A DNA stretch of 64,000 nucleotides from contig NZ_CP092431.1 of assembly GCF_022385335.1 (NCBI RefSeq), positions 9,858,001 to 9,922,000 of the forward strand. The letters are read 5' to 3'. Positions 49,343 through 57,876 of this stretch are shown here, one piece after another. The notes under the pieces are model-generated. The model was not told the origin of the DNA and did not search any database. It worked only from the letters and a program-made list of their open reading frames with translations. The stretch is from Streptomyces deccanensis (GTDB taxonomy: Bacteria > Actinomycetota > Actinomycetes > Streptomycetales > Streptomycetaceae). Within the stretch, counting starts at the first letter, position 1, and every line of letters begins with the position of its first letter. The translations under genes and the position numbers were made by a program.

Positions 49343-50626
49343 GTGAGCACCCAGCACAATGCGCCGCACGAAGCGGCCGGCGTTCTCGGCGGAGCGGGGC
49401 GCGGGGCGCTGGAGGGTCTGCGCATCGCCGACTTCTCCCGGGTCCTCGCCGGGCCCTACGCCACCATGCTCCTCGCCGACCTCGGAGCGGACGTGGTGAA
49501 GGTCGAACGGCCGGGCATCGGGGACGACACCCGGGCCTGGCACCCGCCGGCGGACCACGACGGCACGTCGACTTACTTCCTCGGCGTCAATCGGAACAAG
49601 AGGTCGGTGGCCCTGGACCTGACGACCGACGCCGGCCGTGAACAGGCCCGCGCCCTGGTCGCGGAGTCCGATGTGCTCGTGGAGAACTTCCGCCCCGGAA
49701 CGATGGAGCGGCTCGGCCTCGGCCCTCGCGAACTCCGCGCCCGGCAACCGGGGTTGGTCTACTGCTCGATCAGCGGCTTCGGCGGTGGCGCGGGTGCGAC
49801 GATCCCCGGATACGACCTGCTGGTGCAGGCCGTCGGCGGTCTGATGAGCGTGACCGGTGACGCGGCGGGGGAGCCGGTGAAGGCCGGCGTGGCCCTGGTC
49901 GACGTGATCACCGGCCTGCACGCGTCGCTGGGCATCCTCGCGGCCCTCCGGCACCGGGACGCCACCGGGGAAGGGCAGCTCGTGGAGGTGAACCTGCTCA
50001 GTTCGCTGCTGTCCGCCCTGGTCAACCAGGCGTCGGCGTTCGCCGTCGCCGGTGTCGTCCCGGGCCGCATGGGCAACGCGCACCCGAGTATCGCACCGTA
50101 CGAGACCTTCTCCGCCGCCGACCGTCCGATCGCCATCGCGGTGGGCAACGACCGGCAGTTCGCGGTGCTCGCCGACCTCGTCGGAGAGCCGGGTCTCGCG
50201 CGCGACGACCGCTTCCGCACCAATGCCGACCGGGTGGCCCACCGCACCGAACTGCGGGACATCCTGACGCGGCGGCTGAGCGGCGCCGGCGCGGACCACT
50301 GGTCGGCCGTCCTGTTGGCCGCCGGCGTGCCCGCCGGGCCGGTCAACACCCTTGACGAGGCATTCGACTTCGCCCAGAAGCTCGGCCTCCCCGGCATCGT
50401 CGAGATCCCCGCCGTCGAGAACCCCGCTGCCGCGACCCCCGCCGCGTCCGCCGCCGACGGGGCACAGGGCAGGCCCTTCCGCCAGGTCGCGAACCCCATC
50501 GCGCTGAGCGGCACACCCCCGCAGTACCGGCTGCCACCACCCCGTCTGGGCCAGCACTCCGCGGAGATCCTGCACGGCCCTTCAGACCTCGACCACGCCC
50601 CCGCGCCGGACCAAGCGGACGGCTGA
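49343..50626 (+). CDS. CaiB/BaiF family (class III) CoA-transferase
   Basis: This 427-residue enzyme moves CoA between carboxylic acids. LRIADFSRVLAGPYATMLLADLGADVVKVE is the family signature, FLGVNRNKRSVALDL follows, and the catalytic Asp158 lies in PGYDLLVQAVGG. The C-terminal part has FDFAQKLGLPGIVEIP and RQVANPIALSGTPP. Next to glutaryl-CoA dehydrogenase, the best guess is succinyl-CoA:glutarate CoA-transferase, the role of the CaiB-like human SUGCT. That is context-based. The GTG at 49343 has GAGAGGAAAG upstream. Confidence 0.88.
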   Translation: MSTQHNAPHEAAGVLGGAGRGALEGLRIADFSRVLAGPYATMLLADLGADVVKVERPGIGDDTRAWHPPADHDGTSTYFLGVNRNKRSVALDLTTDAGREQARALVAESDVLVENFRPGTMERLGLGPRELRARQPGLVYCSISGFGGGAGATIPGYDLLVQAVGGLMSVTGDAAGEPVKAGVALVDVITGLHASLGILAALRHRDATGEGQLVEVNLLSSLLSALVNQASAFAVAGVVPGRMGNAHPSIAPYETFSAADRPIAIAVGNDRQFAVLADLVGEPGLARDDRFRTNADRVAHRTELRDILTRRLSGAGADHWSAVLLAAGVPAGPVNTLDEAFDFAQKLGLPGIVEIPAVENPAAATPAASAADGAQGRPFRQVANPIALSGTPPQYRLPPPRLGQHSAEILHGPSDLDHAPAPDQADG

Positions 50627-50647
50627 CGTCCCGACGCGGGCACCACG

Positions 50648-50719
50648 ACCGACCGATCACCGAGATCACCGACCGGTCACCGACGGCTGATCACCGACCG
50701 ATCACCGACCGATCACCAC
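50648..50719. repeat. Short tandem repeat (GATCACCGACC-like) before gcdH
   Basis: Six or so copies of an 11-bp unit around GATCACCGACC, some imperfect, fill the gap between the CoA-transferase stop and the ribosome site of the glutaryl-CoA dehydrogenase gene. Confidence 0.75.
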
Positions 50720-50738
50720 CAATCCCCAGGAGTTCACG

Positions 50739-51917
50739 ATGAGCGGCGCCAAGCCGATGAAGGACCCCCTCGATCTGCTCGACCTCCCCTCCACGCTCAC
50801 CGACGAGGAGCGTGAGATCCAGGCCACCGTCGCCAAGTTCCTCGCCGACCGGGTGCGTCCACACATCGGCGAGTGGTTCGAGAACGCGCACTTCGCGCGT
50901 GAACTCGCCCCGGAACTCGGCAAGTTGGGCGTGCTGGGCATGCACCTCGAAGGCTACGGCTGCGCCGGGACGAACGCGGTCAGCTACGGCCTCGCCTGTC
51001 TGGAGCTGGAGGCCGCGGACTCCGGGTTCCGCAGTTTCGTCTCCGTGCAGGGCTCGCTGTCGATGTTCTCCATCTGGAAGTGGGGCTCGGAGGAGCAGAA
51101 GCAGGAGTGGCTTCCCCGCCTCGCCGCCGGTGAGGCGATCGGCTGCTTCGGCCTGACCGAACCCGACTTCGGCAGCAACCCGTCCGGGATGCGTACCAGC
51201 GCCGTCCGCGACGGTGCCGACTGGATCCTCAACGGCTCCAAGATGTGGATCACCAACGGCGGCATCGCCGATGTCGCCACCGTCTGGGCCCAGACCGAGG
51301 ACGGCATCCGTGGCTTCCTCGTCCCTCGCGGGACTCCTGGCTTCACCACCCACGACATCAAGCAGAAGATGTCGCTGCGCGCGTCCATCACCTCCGAGCT
51401 GTACTTCGACGACGTACGGCTTCCCGACTCGGCCCGACTGCCCCACGCCCAGGGCCTGCGCGGTCCCCTGTCCTGCCTGAACGAGGCCCGCTTCGGCATC
51501 CTGTTCGGCGCGGTCGGCGCGGCCCGCGACAGCATCCAGGCGGCCATCGAGTACGCCGACTCCCGCGTGCAGTTCGGCAAGCCGATCAGTGGCTTCCAGC
51601 TCACCCAGAAGAAGCTTGCCGACATGAGCGTCTCGGTGGGCAACGCCGCGCTGCTCGCCGTGCACCTGGGCCGGCTCAAGGACCAGCACCGCATCCGGCC
51701 CGAGCAGATCAGCGTCGGAAAGCTCAACAACGTCAGGGAGGCGATCGCCATCGCGCGCGAGTGCCGCACGATCCTCGGTGCCAACGGCATCTCCCTGGAG
51801 TACTCACCGCTGCGCCACGCCAACAACCTGGAGTCCGTCCTCACCTACGAGGGCACCAGCGAGATGCACACCCTGGTCGTCGGGCAGGCCATCACCGGCT
51901 ACCCGGCGTTCCGGTGA
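50739..51917 (+). CDS. gcdH: Glutaryl-CoA dehydrogenase
   Basis: This 392-residue flavoprotein oxidises and decarboxylates glutaryl-CoA to crotonyl-CoA. Diagnostic motifs are EGYGCAGTNAVSYGL, GCFGLTEPDFGSNPSGM, the substrate/FAD segment KMWITNGGIADVATVWAQ, KMSLRASITSELYFDDV, ARFGILFGAVGAARDS and LGANGISLEY. The catalytic Glu is in LTYEGTSEMH. All align closely with known glutaryl-CoA dehydrogenases rather than general acyl-CoA dehydrogenases. CAGGAG precedes the ATG. Electrons would pass to the ETF encoded by the next two genes. Confidence 0.92.
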   Translation: MSGAKPMKDPLDLLDLPSTLTDEEREIQATVAKFLADRVRPHIGEWFENAHFARELAPELGKLGVLGMHLEGYGCAGTNAVSYGLACLELEAADSGFRSFVSVQGSLSMFSIWKWGSEEQKQEWLPRLAAGEAIGCFGLTEPDFGSNPSGMRTSAVRDGADWILNGSKMWITNGGIADVATVWAQTEDGIRGFLVPRGTPGFTTHDIKQKMSLRASITSELYFDDVRLPDSARLPHAQGLRGPLSCLNEARFGILFGAVGAARDSIQAAIEYADSRVQFGKPISGFQLTQKKLADMSVSVGNAALLAVHLGRLKDQHRIRPEQISVGKLNNVREAIAIARECRTILGANGISLEYSPLRHANNLESVLTYEGTSEMHTLVVGQAITGYPAFR

Positions 51918-51942
51918 CCACCGCGGACCGGGGGAGACGACC

Positions 51943-52725
51943 GTGAACATCGTCGTACTCGTCAAGCAGGTCCCGGACACGGCTGCCGAACGCACGCTCT
52001 CCGGGGCCGACCACACCCTCGACCGCGAGGACGCCGACCTCGTCCTGGACGAGATCAACGAGCGCGCGGCGGAGGAGGCGCTGACGCTGAAGGAGACGAT
52101 GGGCGCCGAGGTCACCGTCGTGTCGATGGGACCCGAATCGGCGCGGGAGGCCATCCGCAAGGTCCTGGCGATGGGGGCGGACCGAGGCATCCACATCTGC
52201 GACGACCGGCTCCACGGAGCCGACGTGGTGACCACGGCGAGGGTCCTGGCCGCGGCCGTGCGGACGGTGCGGGACGTGGACCTGGTGCTGGCGGGCAACG
52301 CGACGACCGACGGACAGTCGAGCGCGGTCCCCGCCGTCGTCGCCGACCTGCTCGGCTTGCCGCCGTTGACGCACGCGAGGGAGTTGACGGTGGACGCGGG
52401 CCGCGTCCGTGCGGAGCGTGAGACGGAGGACGGCGAGGTGACGCTCGACGCGCCACTGCCCGCGCTGGTCAGCGTCACCGAGAAGATCAACGAACCGCGT
52501 TACCCCTCCTTCAAGGGGATCATGGCCGCGAAGAAGAAGCCGGTGGAGACGGTCGATCTCGACGACCTGTTCCCCGACGCGGACGACACAGGGTTCCGCG
52601 TGACCGGCACCCGTGTGGTGGAGGCCGTACCGCGTCCGGCGCGGGTCGCGGGAACCCGGATCACCGACGACGGCTCGGCCGGCCGGCGACTCGTCGAATT
52701 CCTGATCGCCCAGAAGCTCGTCTGA
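51943..52725 (+). CDS. etfB: Electron transfer flavoprotein, beta subunit
   Basis: This 260-residue subunit starts VNIVVLVKQVPDTAAERTL at a GTG behind GGGGGAG. It has DLVLDEINERAAEEAL, VTVVSMGPESAREAIRKVLAMGADRGIH, and the ETF-beta signature region around LPALVSVTEKINEPRYPSFKGIMAAKKKPVE, where the recognition loop for dehydrogenases lies. It forms the AMP/FAD heterodimer with the alpha subunit and accepts electrons from glutaryl-CoA dehydrogenase encoded 25 bp upstream. A dedicated ETF in a catabolic operon suggests it is not the housekeeping pair. Confidence 0.92.
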   Translation: MNIVVLVKQVPDTAAERTLSGADHTLDREDADLVLDEINERAAEEALTLKETMGAEVTVVSMGPESAREAIRKVLAMGADRGIHICDDRLHGADVVTTARVLAAAVRTVRDVDLVLAGNATTDGQSSAVPAVVADLLGLPPLTHARELTVDAGRVRAERETEDGEVTLDAPLPALVSVTEKINEPRYPSFKGIMAAKKKPVETVDLDDLFPDADDTGFRVTGTRVVEAVPRPARVAGTRITDDGSAGRRLVEFLIAQKLV

Positions 52726-52776
52726 ACCGCCCCGCCACAGAGGGACAACCAGAAGCACGACCAGAAGTAGGCGCTC

Positions 52777-53742
52777 ATGCCCGATGTCCTCGTCCTCGTC
52801 GACCACGACGAGGAACGTGTCCTCAAGTCCACGTACGAACTCCTGGCCGCCGCACGGCGGTTGGGTGACCCGGCAGCCGTCGTCGCGGGAACCCCCGGTA
52901 CGGCGGCCCGCGTCAAGGAATCCCTCGCCCGCCACGGTGCCATGAGCGTCTACGCGGCCGAATCGACCGAAGCGGGCGACTTCCTCGGCACGTCGTCCGT
53001 CGACGCCCTCGAACTCGCGGTCCGGCAGGTTTCTCCCGCCGCCGTGCTGGTCTCGGCGACGACGGACGGCAAGGAGGTGGCCGGGCGTCTCGCCGCGCGG
53101 TTGGACGCCGGGGTGCTGATCGACGCGGTCGACCTGGACCCGTCCGGTGCGGTCACCCAGATCGTCTTCGGCGGCTCGTGCACCGTGCACGCGCGGGTCA
53201 CCCACGGCATACCGGTGATCGCCGTACGGCTGGGCTCCTTCGAGCCGGAAGAGCATCCCGTGGAGGCGACGCAGCACACACTCGTGCTGCCGCCGATCGA
53301 CCCCTCGGCGTCCGCCCGCGTCGTCGCCCGCCGCGCCGCGCTCGCGGGTGACCGTCCCGCGCTCACCGAGGCGGCGGTCGTCGTCTCCGGTGGACGCGGC
53401 GTCGGAGGAGCGGACGGCTTCAAGGTGGTGGAGGAACTGGCCGATGCGCTCGGAGGCGCCGTGGGCGCGTCGCGCGCGGCGGTCGACGCCGGCTACTACC
53501 CGCACCAGTACCAGGTGGGCCAGACGGGCAAGTCCGTCTCGCCCCAGCTGTATGTCGCCCTGGGCATCTCCGGGGCCATCCAGCACCTCGCCGGCATGCA
53601 GACGTCCAAGACGATCGTCGCGGTCAACAAGGACCCGGAGGCCCCCGTCTTCGGTCTGGCCGATTACGGCGTCGTCGGTGACCTGTTCGCGGTGGCCCCC
53701 CAGCTCACGCGGGAAGTGACTGCCCGCCGTACCGAACGCTGA
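52777..53742 (+). CDS. etfA: Electron transfer flavoprotein, alpha subunit
   Basis: This 321-residue protein has an N-terminal domain I ([28 protein letters not shown]) and the C-terminal FAD domain: [52 protein letters not shown], and [21 protein letters not shown]. It follows etfB by 51 bp. The last residues and the stop codon are the first copy or copies of a 23-bp tandem repeat that continues beyond the gene, so the present C-terminus (TARRTER) may be repeat-derived. Confidence 0.92.
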   Translation: MPDVLVLVDHDEERVLKSTYELLAAARRLGDPAAVVAGTPGTAARVKESLARHGAMSVYAAESTEAGDFLGTSSVDALELAVRQVSPAAVLVSATTDGKEVAGRLAARLDAGVLIDAVDLDPSGAVTQIVFGGSCTVHARVTHGIPVIAVRLGSFEPEEHPVEATQHTLVLPPIDPSASARVVARRAALAGDRPALTEAAVVVSGGRGVGGADGFKVVEELADALGGAVGASRAAVDAGYYPHQYQVGQTGKSVSPQLYVALGISGAIQHLAGMQTSKTIVAVNKDPEAPVFGLADYGVVGDLFAVAPQLTREVTARRTER

Positions 53743-53808
53743 CGGCCCGCCGTACCGAACGCTGACGGCCCGCCGCACCGCCGGCTGACCGCCCGCCGTA
53801 CCTGCGCG
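53717..53808. repeat. 23-bp tandem repeat x4 spanning the etfA stop codon
   Basis: There are four units starting at 53717, 53740, 53763 and 53786, each opening TGAC(T/G/C)GCCCGCCG(T/C)ACC. The first two differ at one base; the later two are more diverged. The stop codon TGA is the start of unit two. Confidence 0.85.
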
Positions 53809-53810
53809 GA

Positions 53811-53863
53811 GGTGGAGCTGCCCACCCGGCACCCACGGGGGGTGGTCGGCCGGCAGCTCCACC
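53811..53863. terminator. Bidirectional terminator between etfA and flavin reductase
   Basis: GGTGGAGCTG and CAGCTCCACC form a 10-bp stem, with further pairing possible inside (CCACC and GGTGG). It is placed between two convergent genes. Confidence 0.75.
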
Positions 53864-53871
53864 ACGCATCG

Positions 53872-54366
53872 TCAGGCCGCCAGGCGCCGGAACCGGCTGC
53901 CGTGGAACACCAGCGGCTCCCGGTCGGGGTCAGCCTTCAGCCCGTGGATCTCCAGCAGGACGATCGTGTGGTCCCCGCCGGGGAGTTCGGCATGGACCGA
54001 GCAGTCGAGCCAGAGGTTGGCACCGTGGACGTACACACCGCCGTCCTCGCCGCTCTCCCAGTCGACCCCCGCGAACCGGTCCCCGCCCCGAGCGGCCAGC
54101 GAGCGGCAGACCAGGTCCTGCCCCTCGGCCAGGACGCTCAGACCCAGCCTGCTCTGTCTGCGCAGCCTCGGCCAGGTCGACGAGGTGTCCTGAACACAGA
54201 CCGACACCAGAGGCGGTTGGAGAGACACCGGCGTGAACGTGCTGGCGGCCATGCCCACCGGCGTCCCCGCGTCGAGGGCGCACAGGGCCGTCACCCCGGA
54301 CGGGAAGCAGCCGAACGCCTGGCGCAGCACGGCCGGATCCGTCGGTGTCGTCACGAGCGGGCTCAT
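53872..54366 (-). CDS. Flavin reductase (two-component monooxygenase small subunit)
   Basis: This 164-residue protein is a flavin reductase-like FMN-binding domain: RQAFGCFPSGVTALCALDAGTPVGMAASTFTPVSLQPPLVSVCVQ is the family opening. Mid-protein LGLSVLAEGQDLVCRSLA and HAELPGGDHTIVLLEIHGL complete it. Such proteins reduce FAD or FMN with NAD(P)H and hand it to a partner oxygenase. The ATG overlaps the stop of the oxygenase gene (ATGA, 54363-54366), which identifies the partner. HpaC/HsaB-like proteins are the nearest functional analogues. Confidence 0.9.
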   Translation of the reverse strand: MSPLVTTPTDPAVLRQAFGCFPSGVTALCALDAGTPVGMAASTFTPVSLQPPLVSVCVQDTSSTWPRLRRQSRLGLSVLAEGQDLVCRSLAARGGDRFAGVDWESGEDGGVYVHGANLWLDCSVHAELPGGDHTIVLLEIHGLKADPDREPLVFHGSRFRRLAA

Positions 54367-55544
54367 CGAACGCCCTCCTGACCCGACAGGACCGCGCCCA
54401 GACGCCGCAGCGAACCGTTGTTGCCGGCCACATGCTGGGCGACGCAGCGGACGTCGCGCCAGCGCCGCTGCAGGGGGTTCGAGCTGTACAGCCCGGAGCT
54501 GCCCGACAGCGTCATGATCTCGTTGAGGATCCGGATGCCCTCGTGGTGGATGTGCTGGTGGCCGCCGGTGTAGCCGAACCACTCGGCCGGGGTGGGCTCC
54601 TCTCCAGCGAGCGCCCGGCTCATGACCGTGGCGCCGGTCTGTTCGAGCAGCGCCCACAGCGCGGCGGTGCGCAGATGCAGTTCGGCGAACTTCTCCTGGA
54701 ACACCGGGTCCTGGCCGATGACCATCCGTGGGTCGAACGCCGGCCGCTTGATGGCGGCCAGTTCCGCGAGGTCGCCGAGCGCGCCGTCCAGACACCCGAT
54801 GACGACGGCGTCGTGCGAGGCGCCGGTGGCGGTGTACGGCAGGTCGTAGAAGGGGGCGGGGATGTGGTTGTCGCCCATCAGCGGGCCCGTGAAACGCTCG
54901 GGAACGAAGACGTCGTCCATCGTGAAGTCCGTGCTCTGCGTGGCCCGTAGGCCCACCGCGTCCCAGGTGTCGAGGAACGTGGCCTGCTCGGGGCGGAGTA
55001 GCGCGACCCGCATGTCCGGGCGGCCGTCGGGCAGCGCGGGAGCGCCCTCGACCACGAAGCCCGCCAGCAACCAGTCCGGGGTGAACGAGCCGCTGGCCAG
55101 AGGCCAGCGCCCACTGAGCCGGTAGCCGCCCGCCACGGGGACCGCCCTGCCCTTCGGGGCTATCGCCCCACGGAGCATCAGGTCGGCGCCGTCGCCGAAC
55201 ACCTCTTTCTCGAGCGTCTCCCGCGGCAGCGACCGTACGAAGAACCAGGCCATCGAGGCCGCCTGAACGGTCCAGCCGGTCGAACCGTCGGCCCGTGAGA
55301 TCTCCCGGACCACCTGAGCGCTCCGCACCAGGTCGAACTGCTCGCCGCCCCATTCCCGGGGCAGGCTCATCCGGAACACCCCGGCCTCGCGCAGAGCGGC
55401 GACGATCTCCGGGGGAACGGCTCGGGCCTCCTCGGCCTCGGCGGAACGCGCGGCGATCCCGGGCAGATGCGCACGGACGCGGCCGAGTACGCCGTCGTCG
55501 GCCTCCCGGTCGTGGGACGGGGCCGGTTCGAGCAAAGTCGTCAT
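54363..55544 (-). CDS. Acyl-CoA-dehydrogenase-fold flavin monooxygenase (oxygenase component)
   Basis: This 393-residue protein has the acyl-CoA dehydrogenase fold but belongs to the group D-type flavin monooxygenases (HsaA/HpaB/DszC-like). It has VVAALREAGVFRMSLPREWGG, VREISRADGSTGWTVQAASMAWFF, GRWPLASGSFTPDWLLAGF, and TQSTDFTMDDVFVPERF. The terminal half has the helical hydroxylase C-domain. The active-site Glu of CoA dehydrogenases is absent. With the coupled flavin reductase it would hydroxylate an aromatic ring or heteroatom. A divergent AraC gene 409 bp away is its likely activator. The substrate is unknown. Confidence 0.86.
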   Translation of the reverse strand: MTTLLEPAPSHDREADDGVLGRVRAHLPGIAARSAEAEEARAVPPEIVAALREAGVFRMSLPREWGGEQFDLVRSAQVVREISRADGSTGWTVQAASMAWFFVRSLPRETLEKEVFGDGADLMLRGAIAPKGRAVPVAGGYRLSGRWPLASGSFTPDWLLAGFVVEGAPALPDGRPDMRVALLRPEQATFLDTWDAVGLRATQSTDFTMDDVFVPERFTGPLMGDNHIPAPFYDLPYTATGASHDAVVIGCLDGALGDLAELAAIKRPAFDPRMVIGQDPVFQEKFAELHLRTAALWALLEQTGATVMSRALAGEEPTPAEWFGYTGGHQHIHHEGIRILNEIMTLSGSSGLYSSNPLQRRWRDVRCVAQHVAGNNGSLRRLGAVLSGQEGVR

Positions 55545-55953
55545 GATCGATCCTTGGGATGTGTGCGGTCAGGGAGCGTCTGGTCCGCCGCGTGGCTGAG
55601 GGAGGACGCCTCACACGGTTTGCGCGCAACGGCCGTTCCGGGTGAGGGGAGTGCGGCTGTTCCGGGAAGGTCGGCGTGGGCGGGGAGGCGCGCCCGTGGC
55701 CGTGCCTGCCCGTCTTCGCGGGAGCGTTCGTGCTCGTCCTGCACGAACGCCGTACGAGGTGCCTCGGGCACTGCTCGCATGATGCGGGGCGGGAGGAGGG
55801 TCCTGCTTGTGTACGGGAGCACAGGTAATTTGCGTGGCTGAGAACACTGCTCCGGAGCCGGTGGCGGATCGTCCGGGCGGACTTATCATTCCTCGCCAGG
55901 AGTGCCGTCCGAGCCCGTTCCTCGGGGGCCGGCCGCACCGGGAGGAGAGCCGC
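55545..55953. promoter_or_regulatory. Divergent promoter region, monooxygenase/AraC
   Basis: This is 409 bp between divergent starts. It holds a 9-bp inverted repeat at 55725-55749 and A/T-richer sequence near 55825. No gene is supported. Confidence 0.5.
55725..55749. promoter_or_regulatory. CGTTCGTGC-N7-GCACGAACG inverted repeat
   Basis: These are perfect 9-bp arms in the divergent region between the flavin monooxygenase and AraC genes. It is a candidate binding site, or a weak hairpin. Confidence 0.5.
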
Positions 55954-56904
55954 ATGCCCCGGATCACGACACCGAGCGAAGGCACGGCCACCGAGCGCCT
56001 CGAATACTGGCGGGACGCCGTGAGCCAGAACCTCGTGCCCCTGGAGGTCCGACCGCGCGAGAGCTCCGACTTCAGCGCGTCACTGCACGCCGTGCGGGTC
56101 GGCCAGGTACAGATGTCGGTCATCTCGGCCGCACCGCACAGCATCGCGCGCACCCGTCGGCACATCACCTCCGACGCCCCCGACTTCTTCCAGCTCACCC
56201 TGCAGCTCACCGGGCGCGGCGTGCTCACCCAGCGGGACCGTCAGGCCCAGGTGGGGCCGGGTGAACTGGTCATCTACGACACACGCCGTCCCTTCACCTA
56301 CGATCTCGACGAGTCGCACACCGGCCTCGTCCTGATGTTCCCGCAGGCCATGTTGCAGCTGAGGGAACGTGATCTGGCGCGCGTGACGGCGACGCCGGTG
56401 CCCTGCCACGACGGCCTCGGCCAGGTGGTCCTGCCCTTCCTGCACGGGCTGGCGCGCCAGATGGAGCACGTGGAGGCCCGAGCCACGCCACGGCTCGCCG
56501 ACAACGTCATCGACCTGGTCGGCACGCTGCTCGTGGAGCACGCGGACGCGGTGCGGACCACCGAGGCGGACGGTTCGGGCCGGCTCACCGAGCGTGTCCT
56601 CGTTCATATGGAACAGCGGCTCGCCGACCCCGGGCTGAGCCCCGAGGGGATCGCGGCCGCCCACCGCATCTCCCGCCGCTACCTGTACAAGTTGCTGGCG
56701 GCGCGGGGGTACACGGTCTCGGGATGGATCCGGGAACAGCGTCTCGCCCGCTGCCGCCGCGACCTCGCCGATCCGTCCCTGGACCACCTGCCGGTCGGCG
56801 CCATCGGAGGGCGCTGGGGTTTCGCGGACCCGGCCCACTTCAGCCACGCCTTCAAGGCGAAGTACGGCATGAGCCCACGAGAAGCGCGCACGGACCGCCG
56901 ATGA
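55954..56904 (+). CDS. AraC-family activator (FeaR/NitR-like)
   Basis: This 316-residue regulator has an AraC_binding_2-type N-terminal domain (LEYWRDAVSQNLVPLEV, FFQLTLQLTGRGVLTQRDRQA, YDTRRPFTYDLD). The AraC double HTH occupies the last 100 residues (LSPEGIAAAHRISRRYLYKLLAARGYTVSGWIREQRLARCRRDL and GFADPAHFSHAFKAKYGMSPREA). Regulators with this N-domain (FeaR, NitR and similar) activate catabolic genes for aromatic amines, nitriles and related compounds. GGAGGAGAG fixes the start. The divergent oxygenase/reductase pair is the obvious target. Confidence 0.9.
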   Translation: MPRITTPSEGTATERLEYWRDAVSQNLVPLEVRPRESSDFSASLHAVRVGQVQMSVISAAPHSIARTRRHITSDAPDFFQLTLQLTGRGVLTQRDRQAQVGPGELVIYDTRRPFTYDLDESHTGLVLMFPQAMLQLRERDLARVTATPVPCHDGLGQVVLPFLHGLARQMEHVEARATPRLADNVIDLVGTLLVEHADAVRTTEADGSGRLTERVLVHMEQRLADPGLSPEGIAAAHRISRRYLYKLLAARGYTVSGWIREQRLARCRRDLADPSLDHLPVGAIGGRWGFADPAHFSHAFKAKYGMSPREARTDRR

Positions 56905-57331
56905 CGTCGGCCGGCGGACGGCGACGCCCGGATGTCGCCCGGACGACGATGCGGGACGACACGATCCGGATGCTCGTCAACCGTGCCCAGTTCGACTGGT
57001 CCAGCTACTCAAAGGCGAGGAGTAGCGGTGCGGGCGTCGGGAGGGCCGGCGTCTGGCCGTGCACTACGGCGACCTGGTCCGCGTCGCCCTGATGGTGAGA
57101 AACCTTCTTTCCTCTCCCCATTCTCAGTCGCCGGACGAGTACTTCTGCTGGAGGCTGTCTACGTAATCGATCCGCTTCCGCGTCTGTTCGGGCGTCTCCA
57201 CTTGCCTTCCCTGCTCACGTTGACGCGCGGTGAGAGGAGGGCCTGCTCCAGAGCCTGGCGCCCGCAAGGAACAAGACCTTCAGCGCAGCCGAGGAGCGCG
57301 CGAGACAGCCTTCAAGTTCCCAGACGCTCAC
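56905..57331. other. Degraded or empty stretch
   Basis: This 427-bp stretch has mixed codon bias and no full gene. A short plus-strand segment near 57050-57100 reads RRLAVHYGDLVRVALMV and could be a relic of a helical protein, but no family could be assigned. The right half has lower GC than its surroundings. Confidence 0.4.
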
Positions 57332-57737
57332 TCAGTCCCGGGGCAGATAACCGTGCAGGAAGGCGTGGACACCGGCCGCTGCGATCTCGTGCGTCTCGGT
57401 GTCCGACAGCGCGTCCACGCCCGCCCGGCCCCGGCCCCAGGTGTTGGTCACCAGCACCACGAAGTGCTGGGCGGCGAGTTCGGAGTCCAGCACGTGCAGC
57501 AGCCCGCGCTCGGCAAGCCGGGCCATCTGGGCGGCGAGGGTGCGCTGCACCCGCAGGGGGCCGGCCTTCTGCCAGGCGTCGTGGAGGTCGCCGGGGAAGT
57601 ACTCGCCCTCGGCGCTGATCCGGGCGGTGATCGCGAAGTGGTCGGTGAACTCCGGCCGCGGCCGCACCCAGTCCTTGGCGAGGCTCACCAGGTCGGACTC
57701 CACCTCGGCGGCGCTCGACGTGCCGCCGGTGGCGCTC
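57332..57737 (-). pseudogene. TetR-family regulator remnant lacking the DNA-binding domain
   Basis: The frame encodes about 130 residues corresponding to a TetR C-terminal ligand domain: VESDLVSLAKDWVRPRPEFTDHFAITARISAE, WQKAGPLRVQRTLAAQMARLAERGLL, AAQHFVVLVTNTWGRG and a normal C-terminus. The roughly 70-residue N-terminal HTH is missing, and an in-frame stop lies just upstream (near 57740-57745). It is therefore a truncated gene. A 16-bp inverted repeat lies 124 bp upstream. Confidence 0.75.
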
Positions 57738-57860
57738 GATCATCGCCTCGGCTGGTGGGGCAACGCGCTCAAGGAGGCCCGCGCCAAGTCCCCCTACACC
57801 CCCCCAGGGCTGACACGGCGACAGGCGGGGCGTCTCTGATCTGGGAGAACAAGGTCGAAA

Positions 57861-57876
57861 ACACGTAACTACGTGT
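57861..57876. promoter_or_regulatory. ACACGTA-AC-TACGTGT inverted repeat
   Basis: These are perfect 7-bp arms with a 2-bp spacer, in a locally A/T-rich stretch. It overlaps the stop codon of the 3-hydroxyacyl-CoA dehydrogenase gene. It resembles TetR operators and may be a leftover site of the neighbouring TetR remnant. Confidence 0.4.

Noticed and set aside
50648..53808. Tandem repeats considered as CRISPR
   Set aside because: Units are directly adjacent or imperfect with no spacers, and no cas genes are present.
57704..57839. Plus-strand frame ending WWGNALKEARAKS, thought to be a relic
   Set aside because: No family recognised, and it lies opposite the TetR remnant; too short to support.
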